A stretch of DNA of 64,000 nucleotides, from positions 1,867,713 through 1,931,712 of the forward strand of contig CM041201.1 of the NCBI GenBank assembly GCA_023078555.1. Reading direction: 5' to 3'. The notes beneath the pieces are model-generated. The model had not been told where the DNA came from, did no database searches, and worked only from the letters and a program-made list of their open reading frames with translations. Below are positions 23,437-34,667 of this stretch, piece by piece (position 1 is the stretch's first letter; each line of letters starts with the position of its first letter). The DNA comes from Ulva prolifera. Lineage: Eukaryota > Chlorophyta > Ulvophyceae > Ulvales > Ulvaceae. A program made the translations under genes and the position numbers.

Positions 23437-24910
23437 AGACTTATATCAACGAAATAGGAGCTAGACATGTCATCGAGAAATTCGTCGGCATAGCAGACGT
23501 TCAGGCACGCAGTTGCAGAGCCTTCTTTGCTGCAGGACACAACAGTACAGACGCTGTCGTCGGAGGAGATCTAACACTCGCATGTGCGCTCTTCAGTTTT
23601 GCTCTGACAGCGTTGCCGCAGAGGAGGACTCGTGCAGGCTTGACGTCGTGGCTGGTGCGTCTTAAACAGCCAGAAGTAGATAGATGCGAAGATTTGCAGT
23701 GTTGGTGATATCACTCACGCCACCGGAAATGTATCTACGCGAACGACGATCGTACGTGGCACTGAAGCAGCCCGCAGAACCGCTGTCACAGCATATTATG
23801 GATTTGTACTCCAGAAGGTGTGGGTGGCACGTGGATCAGCCTTCACTATCATCTCGTCGTGCTCCAAGGCTTGTCACCCAGAGACGAGACACGTGTCCCA
23901 ACCCGCCCCCGAGATATCGCAACAAGAAACCTTGCTCTGCATCTGGGGTTGGACACGGTCGCAGGTTTACGAAAGTCAGATGACCACTACAACCGCCATT
24001 GCTGTGGGGCTCGGGGCGTTGCCAACAAGCAAGGGCGAGGGCATGCATCCGGCCGCATCAGTTCTAGTCTCATATGGGTGCTTCCAGGGCGTTGTATGGC
24101 AGCAGCTGCATGTGGACCTTGAGGCTGCCCTTGAGGCAGCCCTTGTGCGGATGAGCAGTGGCGTTGATGTCTCATACGCTACTAGTAGCGACCGGGCTTG
24201 CCCCCTCTGAGACCCATGCACAAGCTCGCAGAGACAGGCTCGGAATTCCAGAGCTCGAGCTCCTTGTAAGCTGTTGCAGTACCTGAACTGCAGATCCGCG
24301 CAGCGAATCGAAATCAGAATTGTGTCCGCTCGAAGAGGGCAGCCAAGATGGATCCTTGCCATGTCACAAAGTTTCATTGACGAGGCTGAATGGACGTGAG
24401 GCATTGCACGGCAGACCTCCCAACGCAGACTGCTAGACACAGCACTGCATTGGTCAAACCGGTTGAGGTCTTTCCAACGCTGCCCAGATCTGGGCAGCAT
24501 CAACTGCTGATTCACCACCAGGCTCCTGAAACGAACCTTCGGCGAGAGTACCACGTAGGTCCGTGGTGGGCATGCCATCGGCATCATCCAGTGGGTTCGT
24601 GCCTCAGCTGCTCAGGCAGCACATGACACCATCCATGACAATGGCGTCAGGTGTCGCGACAGGGCGTCTCTGCGATCATACGTATAAGCGGACGTGATGC
24701 GTGGACAAAGTTCAACGGTGATATTTGTTGCTGTTATTTTGCGGTACTGCGTTTCGTAATTTCTAGCTTCATGCCCCGCTGGGGAGCTTCGCAGTCCCGT
24801 TACCAGCTGTCTCCACAGCGCGCTGATGTCTTCACGCGTGGTGCAGGCTGCGCTCCAACAAGCGTCCCGCAGACGACAGCAAGGAACGTCTTTGGCATGC
24901 AGGCCACGAT
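23437..24910. promoter_or_regulatory. Shared divergent promoter region, mTERF-HA and thioesterase
   Basis: The 1.47 kb between two start codons on opposite strands must hold both promoters and 5' UTRs. The composition is more AT-rich than the flanking exons. Short open frames on both strands lack coding-like bias. No clear TATA box or repeat is seen. Confidence 0.4.
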
Positions 24911-27900
24911 ATGATGTTGATTCGGACGGGGACACGTGAGTGTGTCCGGCATATGCAGTGTTCACGGATTCGACTGAGGGCGCAGTTGCAGGTGCATGCG
25001 ACATCTGGCAAGCGTCACTGCAGCAACTTGAAGGTTTGAGCGCGAGTAACAGGTTGCTGAAATGCCCGCAGAACGCTGATCATGCGAAGTTTGCTAGCAC
25101 GGCTGGCGATGCAAGCGATTCCTCGCAGCAGCGCTTATTCTTTGGAGCTTACACTCCGGTCACCAAGGCACTATGGAAGAAGCGCCTTGAGTATCTTGGA
25201 GTTCCTAAAGGTGGCAGTTTGCCTCCGATTGTCGAAAAGGGTGCAGAGCCAATCTCGGTCACGTACCCATTCACAACGGACACCGAGTTCCTTGAAATGG
25301 TTCGTCCCCACGTCAACGCCTGACATAGGACCAAAAGTTGCTATCATGCACTACTGTAATTGTCCAAGGATGCAATGTCTTCGTCACGCAGCCAACTGCA
25401 CCATGCACTCCACGTCAGTGCATGTGATGACCGTGCTAGTGAGTGCATGGCACCATGCACCACCAACTCGTGTGTTGCAAGGACAAAGTGGAGGAGGCCG
25501 TCAGCACCTCCGGAACAATCACCAACTCGTGCGTCGTTCTTGCAGTACCGCAACCCATGGAACCGCATCCGGATCGGTCGAGTGCTGGAAGACCTGGACA
25601 GCCTGGCCGGAAACATTGCGTTTGCGCACACAGACGATGGCAACACAGACACGATACCACCGATGCTAGTCACAGCGGCTGTGGAACGCATCCAGATGTT
25701 CTACCCCGTGGACCTCGCACACGATGTCACTCTCTGTGCGAAATCCTCGTTCTATCGGCCAGCTTGCTCCTTGCCCCCCCTGTTCCTGCCATGCGGCAGA
25801 TCAGACATTCCCTGATCCGCGTGTGGCTGTCTTACTGACATGGCTCTATCTTACCTACATAGCTCATGCGCTGCCTGTCTCTTTGCGCCCATTCATGCAG
25901 AATACCAAACAAACAGACACCAAATGTCTCATGCACACGCTCACTCGCTCATGCATATATGCATCCATACAGACCCAATTCGGGATGATTTGACATCAGC
26001 ACAGCAAATGCAGCAGGACAAGTCGTGTACACCGGCTCCTCTTCCCTCGACATCCGCCTGACCCTCGGCCAGACCCACCGAGACGCTCCCAGCATCACCG
26101 CCCTCGTCACCTTTGTCGCCCGCGACCCGGCCACCGGCCGGGCCACCCGCGTCAACCCCCTCGTCCCCGCGACCGACCAGGAGCAGCGCTGGTTCGACGA
26201 ACGAAAAGAGATTGCGCAGCAGCGCAAGGCCGCGCGCGCCGCGGCCGCGGGCGCGGGTGGGGGACCCCCGGGGGGCTCCGCGCACGCGGCGACGCGGCGA
26301 GCGTGGGCGCAGCGGCTGCTCACGGAGGCGCGCGCCATGCGCACGATGCCGGGTGCGCTGCCGGCGCTGTTACGTGGAGTGCGAGCTACCATGCATGTAC
26401 ACCATGCTTGCCTCTCGGACCCACCAAACGACAAACACGCTTAGGAGGGCTTGGCGCGTCCTCTCGTGACCGGGCCAACCCTCGTTGCGTGAACACACGT
26501 GTACTCAGTAGCAGCGCCGGAGCCGCAGAGCTGTTAAAATACATTGCAAGTAGGACTGCTGACAGTTGCCAGGCCATGCGCCTGAGGCTGCCTCGCGATC
26601 GTCGCCCCAAACGCCGTGCTGTGCCTCGTTGGAGCCGGCCGGGGCAGGCATGCGGCATGCGGCTGGGATTTTCACACCCGCCGGCACATGCAGGGCTGGC
26701 TGCTGGCGACGCGCTGCTGATGGACAGCACGCGGCTGAGCAACACGCTGACGTGCCAGCCGCAGCAGCGCAACATGCATGGCCGCGTCTTTGGCGGCTTC
26801 CTGATGCGGCGCGCGTATGAGCTCGCGTTCGCAACCGTCCACACTTTTGCTGGCTCCCGGCCCCGCTTCCTCCAGGTTGACCGGGTGCGCATACGGCCAC
26901 GCTGCATGCGTTGCCGTGGTCATGCATGTGCGCGACAGCGACACGTCGATTCACCGTTTCTCGGGACGGGTGACCCGACACAACAGACTGTCAAGCTCTG
27001 CCTATCTCTTGAGATATGTGGTGTTGCTTCGCCGCGAAATCCCTGTCACATTTGCGCCGACTATGTGCCCTGCGACACAGCTTCAGGTCAACGGAGACCA
27101 AAACACAGGGATTTGCATGCATGCCGCGGATGCATCACAAGCTGTTCCTGTGATGACTGAGGCAGCCCGGTGCATTGTGGTCGGGCAGAGTCAAAAGATC
27201 AGCGCGCTTGGGCCTTCAACACTGGTCCCAAAATTCTGAGTTGTCGATGTCCCTGTGGATGTTGCTATATGAAGTAAAGTAAACGCCAGTTTACTGAGCC
27301 GTATCCTGAAAGGACATTGACAACTCCGCATTGACGGGACCGCATATGCCGTTGCTATGTAACCAAGCATACCTGCAAAGTACGTAAGGTCCATGAGGCG
27401 TGGCTGCAGGTGGACTTCAGGCTGCCGGTGGACATCGGGGACCTGCTCAGCTTCCGCAGCTGCGTCATGCACTCGCGCAACCTCCTCGACCACCCTGAGG
27501 GCGCCCGGGGGCAGATCTTCGTGCAGGTGCGGCAGCGCCCCTCCGCCGGCGCATGCATGCATACCGTCCACGATTTCAACAGGCTCAGTGGCCGTGAAGC
27601 ATCCTGTTTTGAGTATGTGCGCTGATGTTGCCACAGACGGTGTAATGCCAGAAAAGGCAATCATCCGCAGCGGCCTTGCTCCATCTTGCCGCACGCCCGG
27701 GGGGAGCGCCAAGAACAGTATGCATGAGCGTGGGCCGGTGCATAGCTGACCCCTGCTCCAGCAGAACACCCAGAGATGCTGCATGGCATCTCGATGGACC
27801 ACACCCGATCCGAAACACTGCATGGTATCTCGATCACCGACATGCTCAATCCGAGATGCTGCATGACTTTTGGACGAAACACTCTTTGATCCACAGACGG

Positions 27901-28366
27901 ACGGGGGCGTGCATGTGCGGCAGCACATCGCAGTGAGGGGCTGTGTGCAGGTTGAGGCGAGCGTGATCCGGCCCGAGCACGGCACAAGCGAGACAACCAA
28001 CACGTTCAGCTTCACGTGCGCCCCCCTCCCCCCCACATCTTCGCGCTGCGCTACAATGACAAACACGAGGAAGTAGGCAGCAGCTGCTTTCTGCTATCTC
28101 CCTCGCTGCTTCCTGGTGTTCGGAAAAGCAGCTAGATCGAGGGAGATAGCGATGAAACGCCTCATCACGTCGCGTCTCCAATGCCTGCCTCCGCGGCGCC
28201 CACCACCCATGATGCATGCAGCTTCGAGACGGATCTGGCGGCCGCGCCGGGCGACCCCGGCGGCCGCGGCCCCGCGGTGCGACCCCTGAAGCGCGTGCTG
28301 CCGGCCACGGAGCAGCAGGCGGCGGACATCGAGCGCTTCTGCCCCCGCCACTACGACATCGACTAG
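24911..28366 (+). CDS. Mitochondrial acyl-CoA thioesterase, ACOT9-like double hotdog
   Basis: Eight exons, phase-consistent, give 451 residues: 24911-24991, 25072-25299, 25546-25735, 26014-26352, 26694-26884, 27410-27526, 27951-28015, 28222-28366. The first exon is a classic mitochondrial presequence (MMLIRTGTRECVRHMQCSR), Arg-rich without acids. Hotdog 1 carries YRNPWNRIRIGRVLEDLD and TLSGQVVYTGSSSLDI. Hotdog 2 carries RNMHGRVFGGFLMRRAYEL, VDFRLPVDIGDLL and SETTNTFSFTFET. These blocks align in order with animal ACOT9 and its plant relatives, which hydrolyse acyl-CoA to free acid and CoA, probably in the mitochondrial matrix. Length is close to the family norm. Exon 2 could end at 25299 (GTTCGT) or at the nearby GTCAAC; both are in phase. 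The first intron is only 80 bases. Citrate synthase follows on the same strand. Confidence 0.9.
27229..27252 (-). repeat. Inverted arm next to a dispersed repeat copy
   Basis: GAGTTGTCGATGTCC here is the near-exact reverse complement of GGACATTGACAACTC inside the repeat copy about 60 bases to the right, so the two could fold into a stem. A similar arm followed by GCTATATAAA occurs at 62893-62930, and a weaker one at 31034-31066. Confidence 0.6.
27271..27351 (+). repeat. Dispersed short repeat, copy 1 (thioesterase intron 5)
   Basis: This roughly 80-base element shares the order TAAAGTAAA, then TTTACTGAGCCGTATCC, a 6-9 base variable gap, GGACATTGACAACTCCG, then ACGGGACC and CATATGCCG with three other places in the window. 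It has no coding capacity. Class is unknown (MITE- or SINE-like). Confidence 0.75.
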
Positions 28367-30096
28367 CCTGCCGCCCCGCCATCAGGCTTGACTCACAGTT
28401 ATCGCTGTCGATGTGCTCTGCCCAAAGGCGTGGGTGCATTGCTGTGCGGCGGTCCGCGTGCTCGATGTCGGTCCAAGATCAATTCGTCGTGTCCGGCGCG
28501 GCTTCCCTCCTGCCCTTCCCCCCCTTCCCCCTCATCCGCCTCTTCACCACCCGCCTATACCCACCTCTGACGTTCTCCGAAGTCTTCTGCCGTCATGTGC
28601 GAAGCGGTGAGAGCCTCGCTGCCAGCTGCCAGGCGTGCCTCGGGCCGCTCCCGGACAGGTGGCTATCTGCGCGCTGGGTACAGTGTCTGTACTACAGACA
28701 CAGCCCGCAGCACACAGCCGTGCCGCTGCGAGTGCGTCTCGGGGGTGGCTGCGCTGCGATCCTTCTGCTTCAGACGGCGTGCTGTATTCTGCTGGGGTCA
28801 CTTCTGCAATCGCCGCCAGCTTGTGCTGTGGCCTGTTGAGTGGACTGGTCAGCGCAGACGCGGTCGGCCAGAGGGCGCCACCGCCCTGCACAGCAGCCGG
28901 TGCTACCTGCATGCATGGGCTGGTATAACACCGATGTGTGTTCGCGCTGGCCATACGCGCCGGATCGGCGTGGCACTCTGCGTGGGTTGCCACACGTGCA
29001 CATGATCGGGGGGAGCCTGGTCAGCCTTCGATGGAGAGTGATTGCGCGGTGTCTGAGTCTGTCTGCATGCTGAGCAGCGATTCGCAGCCTGATTGCGCTT
29101 TCACATGGGCGAGACCGCCTGCAGGTGTTGCTTATGCATAGCCAGGCACGGACATGGCTGCGGGGCGCCGGGCTCGTGGAGCCGTGCGCGATCTGCAAGG
29201 AAAGGCATGCCAGTGCACTCTACCAGATGTGGAACGTGGTGGGACTATGTTGTGATCGACTTGTGAGGGGGTGCGACTGCAAGGCTGGTGTGTGGAGCCC
29301 GACGCAAGGTGTCGCGTGCGGGCTGCTTGTGGTGTCGTGAGTTGGGGTGCTGCGGTATCTGTTCGCTGACGTTGCTGGATGTACGCAGAACAGGCTTCTG
29401 AACAGTACTGCTGTCGATGTGCAGAGGTGGGTAGCAGCTGATCTGTGACTGTACAGCGCTTTTAGTGCGCATTTTGTTAAGTGGAGCTTGCGGATGCGGA
29501 AGAAGATTTGTAAGAGTATGAGTTTCACGGGAGAGAGGGAGCTGGTCAAGTGGGGTCAACTGTGTGCATACGCTGTTCGCATGTGTCGAGGGTAGATCGA
29601 TTTGGATCGATTTGGATGGGTCTCTTCACCTGAATTGTGGCTGTTGCTAGCTCATTGGTCCACTTAATGACCACCGAGTTCGTGTTGGGACTGAATTGCT
29701 TGGCTCCGGTGAGTTCTCATCGGTCTGTTGTTACTGCAAACCCATAATTCTCCGCAACTTAGGCCCACTTTGTAGCCTTAAGTTGCTTACGAGCATGCTT
29801 CCACCGTTGCAGACGTCCGGGGCAGCTTGAGCAGTGCCTGTTTCCCAAGACATTGGACATCGCTTGACGTTGGCGCTTGTGGCCACGATGCTATGTACGC
29901 CAGCGTCCGTTGCAATGCATTGCCGTAGGACTCAGCACTGTCTCCGCAGGAAGGAGGTGGTAGCAATAGTGACCACTAGCTGCGCTGCTCAAGATCCTCG
30001 CCTGACTTTGTGCCTGGAGGGTCCGGTGAAGCTTGCTGCTTGTGCTGCAATCCCTCCGAGCATATCCTGTCCGCCTGACTTTCGGCTGCTGCAGTC
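28367..30096. other. Spacer between thioesterase and citrate synthase genes
   Basis: No coding exon is supported. The only TGTAA on the plus strand is at 29509-29513, far from the thioesterase stop. A small direct repeat of GATCGATTTG occurs near 29596. The stretch just before 30097 should be the citrate synthase 5' UTR. Confidence 0.4.
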
Positions 30097-33000
30097 ATGT
30101 TGTGCGAATTGTTGCGGCAAAGCCGTCGTTCTATCAACCTTGTGCATCATGCTCGATTCTTCACATGCTCGGCGCCAGCGCGAGCCGAAGAGTTGAAGTC
30201 TGCGTTTGCTGAGGCTCTGCCCAGGGAGCAAGAGCGGATCAAGGCTCTGAAGAAAGAGCACGGAAATCACGAACTACACAGTGTGAATGTGAATATGGTT
30301 CTTGGAGGCATGCGTGGGATCACCGGTCTTCTCTACGAGACGTCGTTGCTGGACGCTGAGGAAGGAATTCGGTTCCGAGGATACACAATCCCAGAACTAC
30401 AAGTGCGACAACAGCTTCCCCTGAGCATAGCATGTCACACAAAGCATGTACATGTGTGTATGGGGGCATGGTGGCTGCCTCCTTTTCCGTAATTCAAACT
30501 CCATTCCCATGCAGAAGCTGCTGCCAACAGCAGAAGGCGGGACTCAGCCTCTCCCAGAAGGCCTCCTGTGGCTGCTTCTGACAGGCGAATTGCCCACTAA
30601 AGATCAAGTCAAGAACCTGTCTGTAGACTTGATGTCACGCAGCACCATCCCGTCTCACATCACAATGATGCTTCGCTCCTTGCCCCCAGGCACACATCCT
30701 ATGACACAGCTGTCGATGGGCATCATGGCCTTGCAGCCGGACTCCGTCTTTGCAAAGCAATATAGCGCAGGTATCGCTCTCTAACTCGTTCTTAGAAAAA
30801 CGCACATGCATCACCACTCCGAGTTGTTTTTTTCACACTTCCACCTGGCGTGTCGGCACGGACAGACTTTGGCATCATACAGCTCCTTGAGCCGGTAGCA
30901 GTTACGCCAGGTAATCAAAACCCCCCAGCAATACCTATATGCCGCTTTGCAGCATAGCCATTTCCTGCTCTGCTTCAGACGCAGTTGGTATTGTCGTGGG
31001 CTTGCTGTCGTCGGTCGCCCTGTTTAGAAGTTGTCAATCTCCCTATCGACATGGCTATGACATCATGCGTACATAGAATTGTTGAGGCTTCATCCCAGTC
31101 AAGCACACAGCGTCCCTTTAGGAAGTTATTTCAGTCTATTGTAGTGTGTGAGGCTGCATGCTTTTGCTGATCTTGTCAGCATCATGGTGCACATGGTGTT
31201 GCCAGAAGCAATCTAGCTGTCGTGCTAGCCAGGCCCAATCAAAGCACTGCGTTGCGTTACACCTGCTCATCCACTACATGCAATCGATGCCAAGCATGTC
31301 TATTCTATGTTCGTTCAGCATGCACAGCCATCGCAAACCGCATGTCCAGCCGTGTCATTTCTGTATGTCTGAATGCCCGCTGTTCTTGTTCAGCCATTTG
31401 GTTCCTGTCTGTCTGAATACCCGCTGTTCCTGGGTGTTCCCTGTGCGCCGCGGGGGCCAAAGTAGGAGAACATGGTTGCCCGCTCCCCCTGGATGCCCTT
31501 GTTGACGCTGCCGCCGAGCAGGCGGGAGATTCACATGCAGATCTGCACGCCGAGCTCGCGGTGGGGCACCTCAATCACCGCCTGCGGGCGCTTCAGGTCC
31601 TCTCCATACCTGCACACACCTGGGGCTATTTCTTGGAACAATGCACATGTCAGTCTGAGTGCCCGCTGTTCCGCCTCGTTCTGGTGCGAACGACAGAGCA
31701 GAAAATAGATACATATCCGACTACTCAAGCTGAGCCTTCCACAGTGCTAAGCACTGCTGTAGGGTGCATCGTGAGCAAACAGCAAAGCCAGATTCGCACA
31801 GGCTCTTCCACCCGAGGGCTGCACGCACCGCTGCAACATCTCGGCTGGCTCTAAACCTGCTCGAGCGTGCATTGCCATAGTCCCTGTGGTCATACAAGTG
31901 CAGGTTCGGCTCCGGCCGCTTATGTTTCTTGCAGCCACCAGCACGCCAGAGCATTACGCACGCCTGCTGCCTCCTATATGGCCACACCATGGTAAGCGCG
32001 CTGGACACACTGCAAGCTAGCTGCATCACACGTGCGGCGCATGCACTCCCTGTGCGCCCACCCCGCTCACCACCCCATACCCCCGCCATGCGCCGCGTCG
32101 TCTATCACCTGCCGTGCGCACACGCACACCCATAGCCCAGTGCTGTGGAGTCTCTCCATGACTCCGCCAGCCATGACATGAGAATCAACCGCCTCTCGTG
32201 GGGAGTAACCGAGCTGCTGTCGCGCCCGCTGCGAGCTCCCGCCGCTCGTGGCCGCCCCGTAACACGCGGCCGCCCCATATTCCAACGCTGCTTGCATGGC
32301 CCCTCCCCTCAATTCTTTATATATTCAATTCTCTATATTTTTTGGTGTGGTGAGTCGAGGCTGTGGTGAACGGGTGTGCGACGGCGTGCAGGCATCCACA
32401 AGAGCAAGTACTGGGAGCCGATCTTTGAGGACTCGCTGAACCTGCTCGGCAAGCTGCCCGGCCTCGCGGCCGCCATCTACCGCAACACGTACAAGGACCG
32501 CACGCTCATCGCCGCCGATGAGCGGTACGACTGGGCCGCGAACCTCGCGATCATGATGGGCCTCGACAAGCACGACACCCCTGCCCTCGACATGATGCGC
32601 ATGTACCAGACCATCCACGCCGGTGCGCCCCCGCCCCGCCCCCGCCCCAAGCCCGGCGGTGCCCTCCCCTTCCAGCTGACCCCCGTGTTCAGCAGCCGCA
32701 CTGCTTCGGTACCACGGCATGGGCGACCTCCCGCCGAGGGCGTATGTGCATATTCCCAGGCATTTTGTCATTGTGTTCTTGTACAGCGTGTCGGGCGCTG
32801 GGACGAGGCGGTGCCTGTGGGCCGTGGGCCGAGGCGACGCCTCGGGGAGGGCAGGGGGGCCGTGGTGTGGCAGCCGTCGCCAGATGCGTGTGGCGGCGCC
32901 GCGCTGTGCTGGGAGGGAGGGAGGGCAGGTGCCTTGCAGCAGTGCCTCCGCAGGCTGCCGCAGCACAGCAGCGGGTCGTGGCCGAGGTGACCTGCACTCG

Positions 33001-34667
33001 TACGTGCCCATGCACCGCGCCAGCGCCGAGAACCCGCACGGCACAGGACCCTGCGCATGCATGACAGCCAGCGTGTAGGCATGCATGCGCGTCCGTGCGT
33101 CCGCACGAGGCCAGGGACAGCGCTTCAACACCACGAATGAGCGGGCCCTCCCTCTGGTGGAGGTGCCGGCGCCGGATTAGCACACGTGGCGTTAGGCCCG
33201 TTGGGGCCCTCACCACGGGGCGGTGACAGCTGTGGCGGTGGTGCAGATCACGAGGGCGGCAACGTCTCGGCGCACACGGTGCACCTCGTCGGCTCCGCGC
33301 TCGCCGACCCCTACCTCTCCATGACCGCCGGCCTGAACGGCCTCGCCGGGCCCCTCCACGGCCTCGCCAACCAGGAGGTGCGCTGGCCCTCGTCCCGCAT
33401 ACCTGCGCTGCATGCATACTGCTTGCGGCGCCTCCAAGGTTATCATCTCCATGCATGCGCAATCTTTGGCTTTGGCGTCGTTTCAGCCGTCACGGGCGCC
33501 GGTCGGGTCTGTGCATGCACCGTACCTTCTGTGTGGTGGTGAATGTGCATGATCCCGCCGCTGAGCGCCGTGCCCTGCTCCGCCGTTGGACTGCCACAGC
33601 CGCGCTTGCAGTCCCAGGCCTGCAAGCGGCTGTTGAATCGTTTCTAAATCAAGTTGCAGCTGACGACACAGCTCGCACAACCGGAGGACTGCCAGAGGTC
33701 TGCCCCAGCTACGGCTGGTCGTTCTGGACCTGCGATGACGCAGCCGTGCGCACTGTGCAGGTGCTCAAGTGGCTGAGGGACGTGCAGTCGCAGCTCGGGG
33801 AGAACCCGTCGCGTGAGGCCCTCGAGAAGTTTGTGTGGAAGACGCTGAAGTCGGGCAAGGTCGTGCCGGGGTACGGCCACGCCGTGCTGCGCAAGACCGA
33901 CCCCCGCTACACCTGCCAGCGCGAGTTCGCCCTCGAGTGCGCCCCCACATGCTCTCCCACCCCTTCCGTGCGCCTTGAGGCACTGCGCGCCTCGTGTCCG
34001 GGGCCGCAGCCGTGCCACTCTGCAATCAGCTGCAGTGTCCCCGCTGTGGTCCGGCTGCACACGCTGGTGCCGCATCCGTGAGCTTGACAATGCGATGCTA
34101 AGCGGATTGCAGTCTGTGGCATGGCATCGGATGGATGTTACAACTGCAGCAGTCACCTGATAGACGTGACCGTGTCCGGCCAATGCCTGCTCCACACACA
34201 CCCCTCTGCCGAGATGCTCTCGCCAGTACCGAGCTCCGGCTCTCGCATGGCAGCATGTATCATTTTTCCATGTCGCACGGTCCCGCGACCACCACTGGAG
34301 GTGACAACGGCCGGTGGGGACAAGGCGGAGTGGATCCGGATTGTCTTCGCTGTGCTGCAGGCACCTGCCGAACGACCGCCTGTTCAAGCTCGTCGCGCTG
34401 CTCTACGACGTCGTGCCCGGCGTGCTCGAGCAGACGGGCAAGGTCAAGAACCCCTGGCCGAACGTCGACGCGCACTCCGGCGTCATCCTGCAGCACTACG
34501 GCATTTGCGAGGCCGACTTCTACACCGTCCTCTTCGGCGTCAGCCGCGCGATCGGCTGCCTGAGCCAGCTCGTGTGGAGCCGGGGCCTCGGCCTGCCGAT
34601 CGAGCGCCCGAAGAGCGTCACGATGGACGCGCTCGAGAGCCGCCTCAAGGCCGCGCAGGGCGGCTAG
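30097..34667 (+). CDS. Mitochondrial citrate synthase
   Basis: Six exons, all in phase, give 468 residues, the normal length for the eukaryotic enzyme: 30097-30402, 30515-30770, 32392-32622, 33247-33377, 33761-33936, 34361-34667. The N-terminus ([20 protein letters not shown]) is a typical mitochondrial presequence. The protein condenses oxaloacetate and acetyl-CoA to citrate in the matrix, the first step of the TCA cycle. The catalytic triad is intact: His302 in [13 protein letters not shown], His348 in [11 protein letters not shown] and Asp403 in [11 protein letters not shown]. Family blocks [31 protein letters not shown] and [12 protein letters not shown] (as ADHEGG) are present. Intron 2 is 1.6 kb and holds an unrelated coding-like tract on the other strand. 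The last residues, AAQGG, lack a peroxisomal SKL-type signal, and no N-terminal PTS2 is seen, so this is the mitochondrial form. Confidence 0.96.
31440..31640 (-). pseudogene. Coding-like fragment antisense in a citrate synthase intron
   Basis: On the minus strand one frame reads [19 protein letters not shown], then GVQICM, a TGA at about 31528, and without frame change [14 protein letters not shown] followed by [16 protein letters not shown]. Third positions are strongly GC-rich, unlike the surrounding intron, and an acceptor-like GTGTGTGCAG precedes the tract. The composition and protein-like character on both sides of the TGA suggest a displaced piece of a host gene, now broken, or an exon of an unseen nested gene. 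I do not recognise the family. The plus strand of the same stretch shows no comparable protein. Confidence 0.4.

Noticed and set aside
23976-24587. 203-residue minus-strand open frame between the divergent genes
   Set aside because: Third positions are unbiased and no segment resembles a folded protein. It overlaps the shared promoter region.
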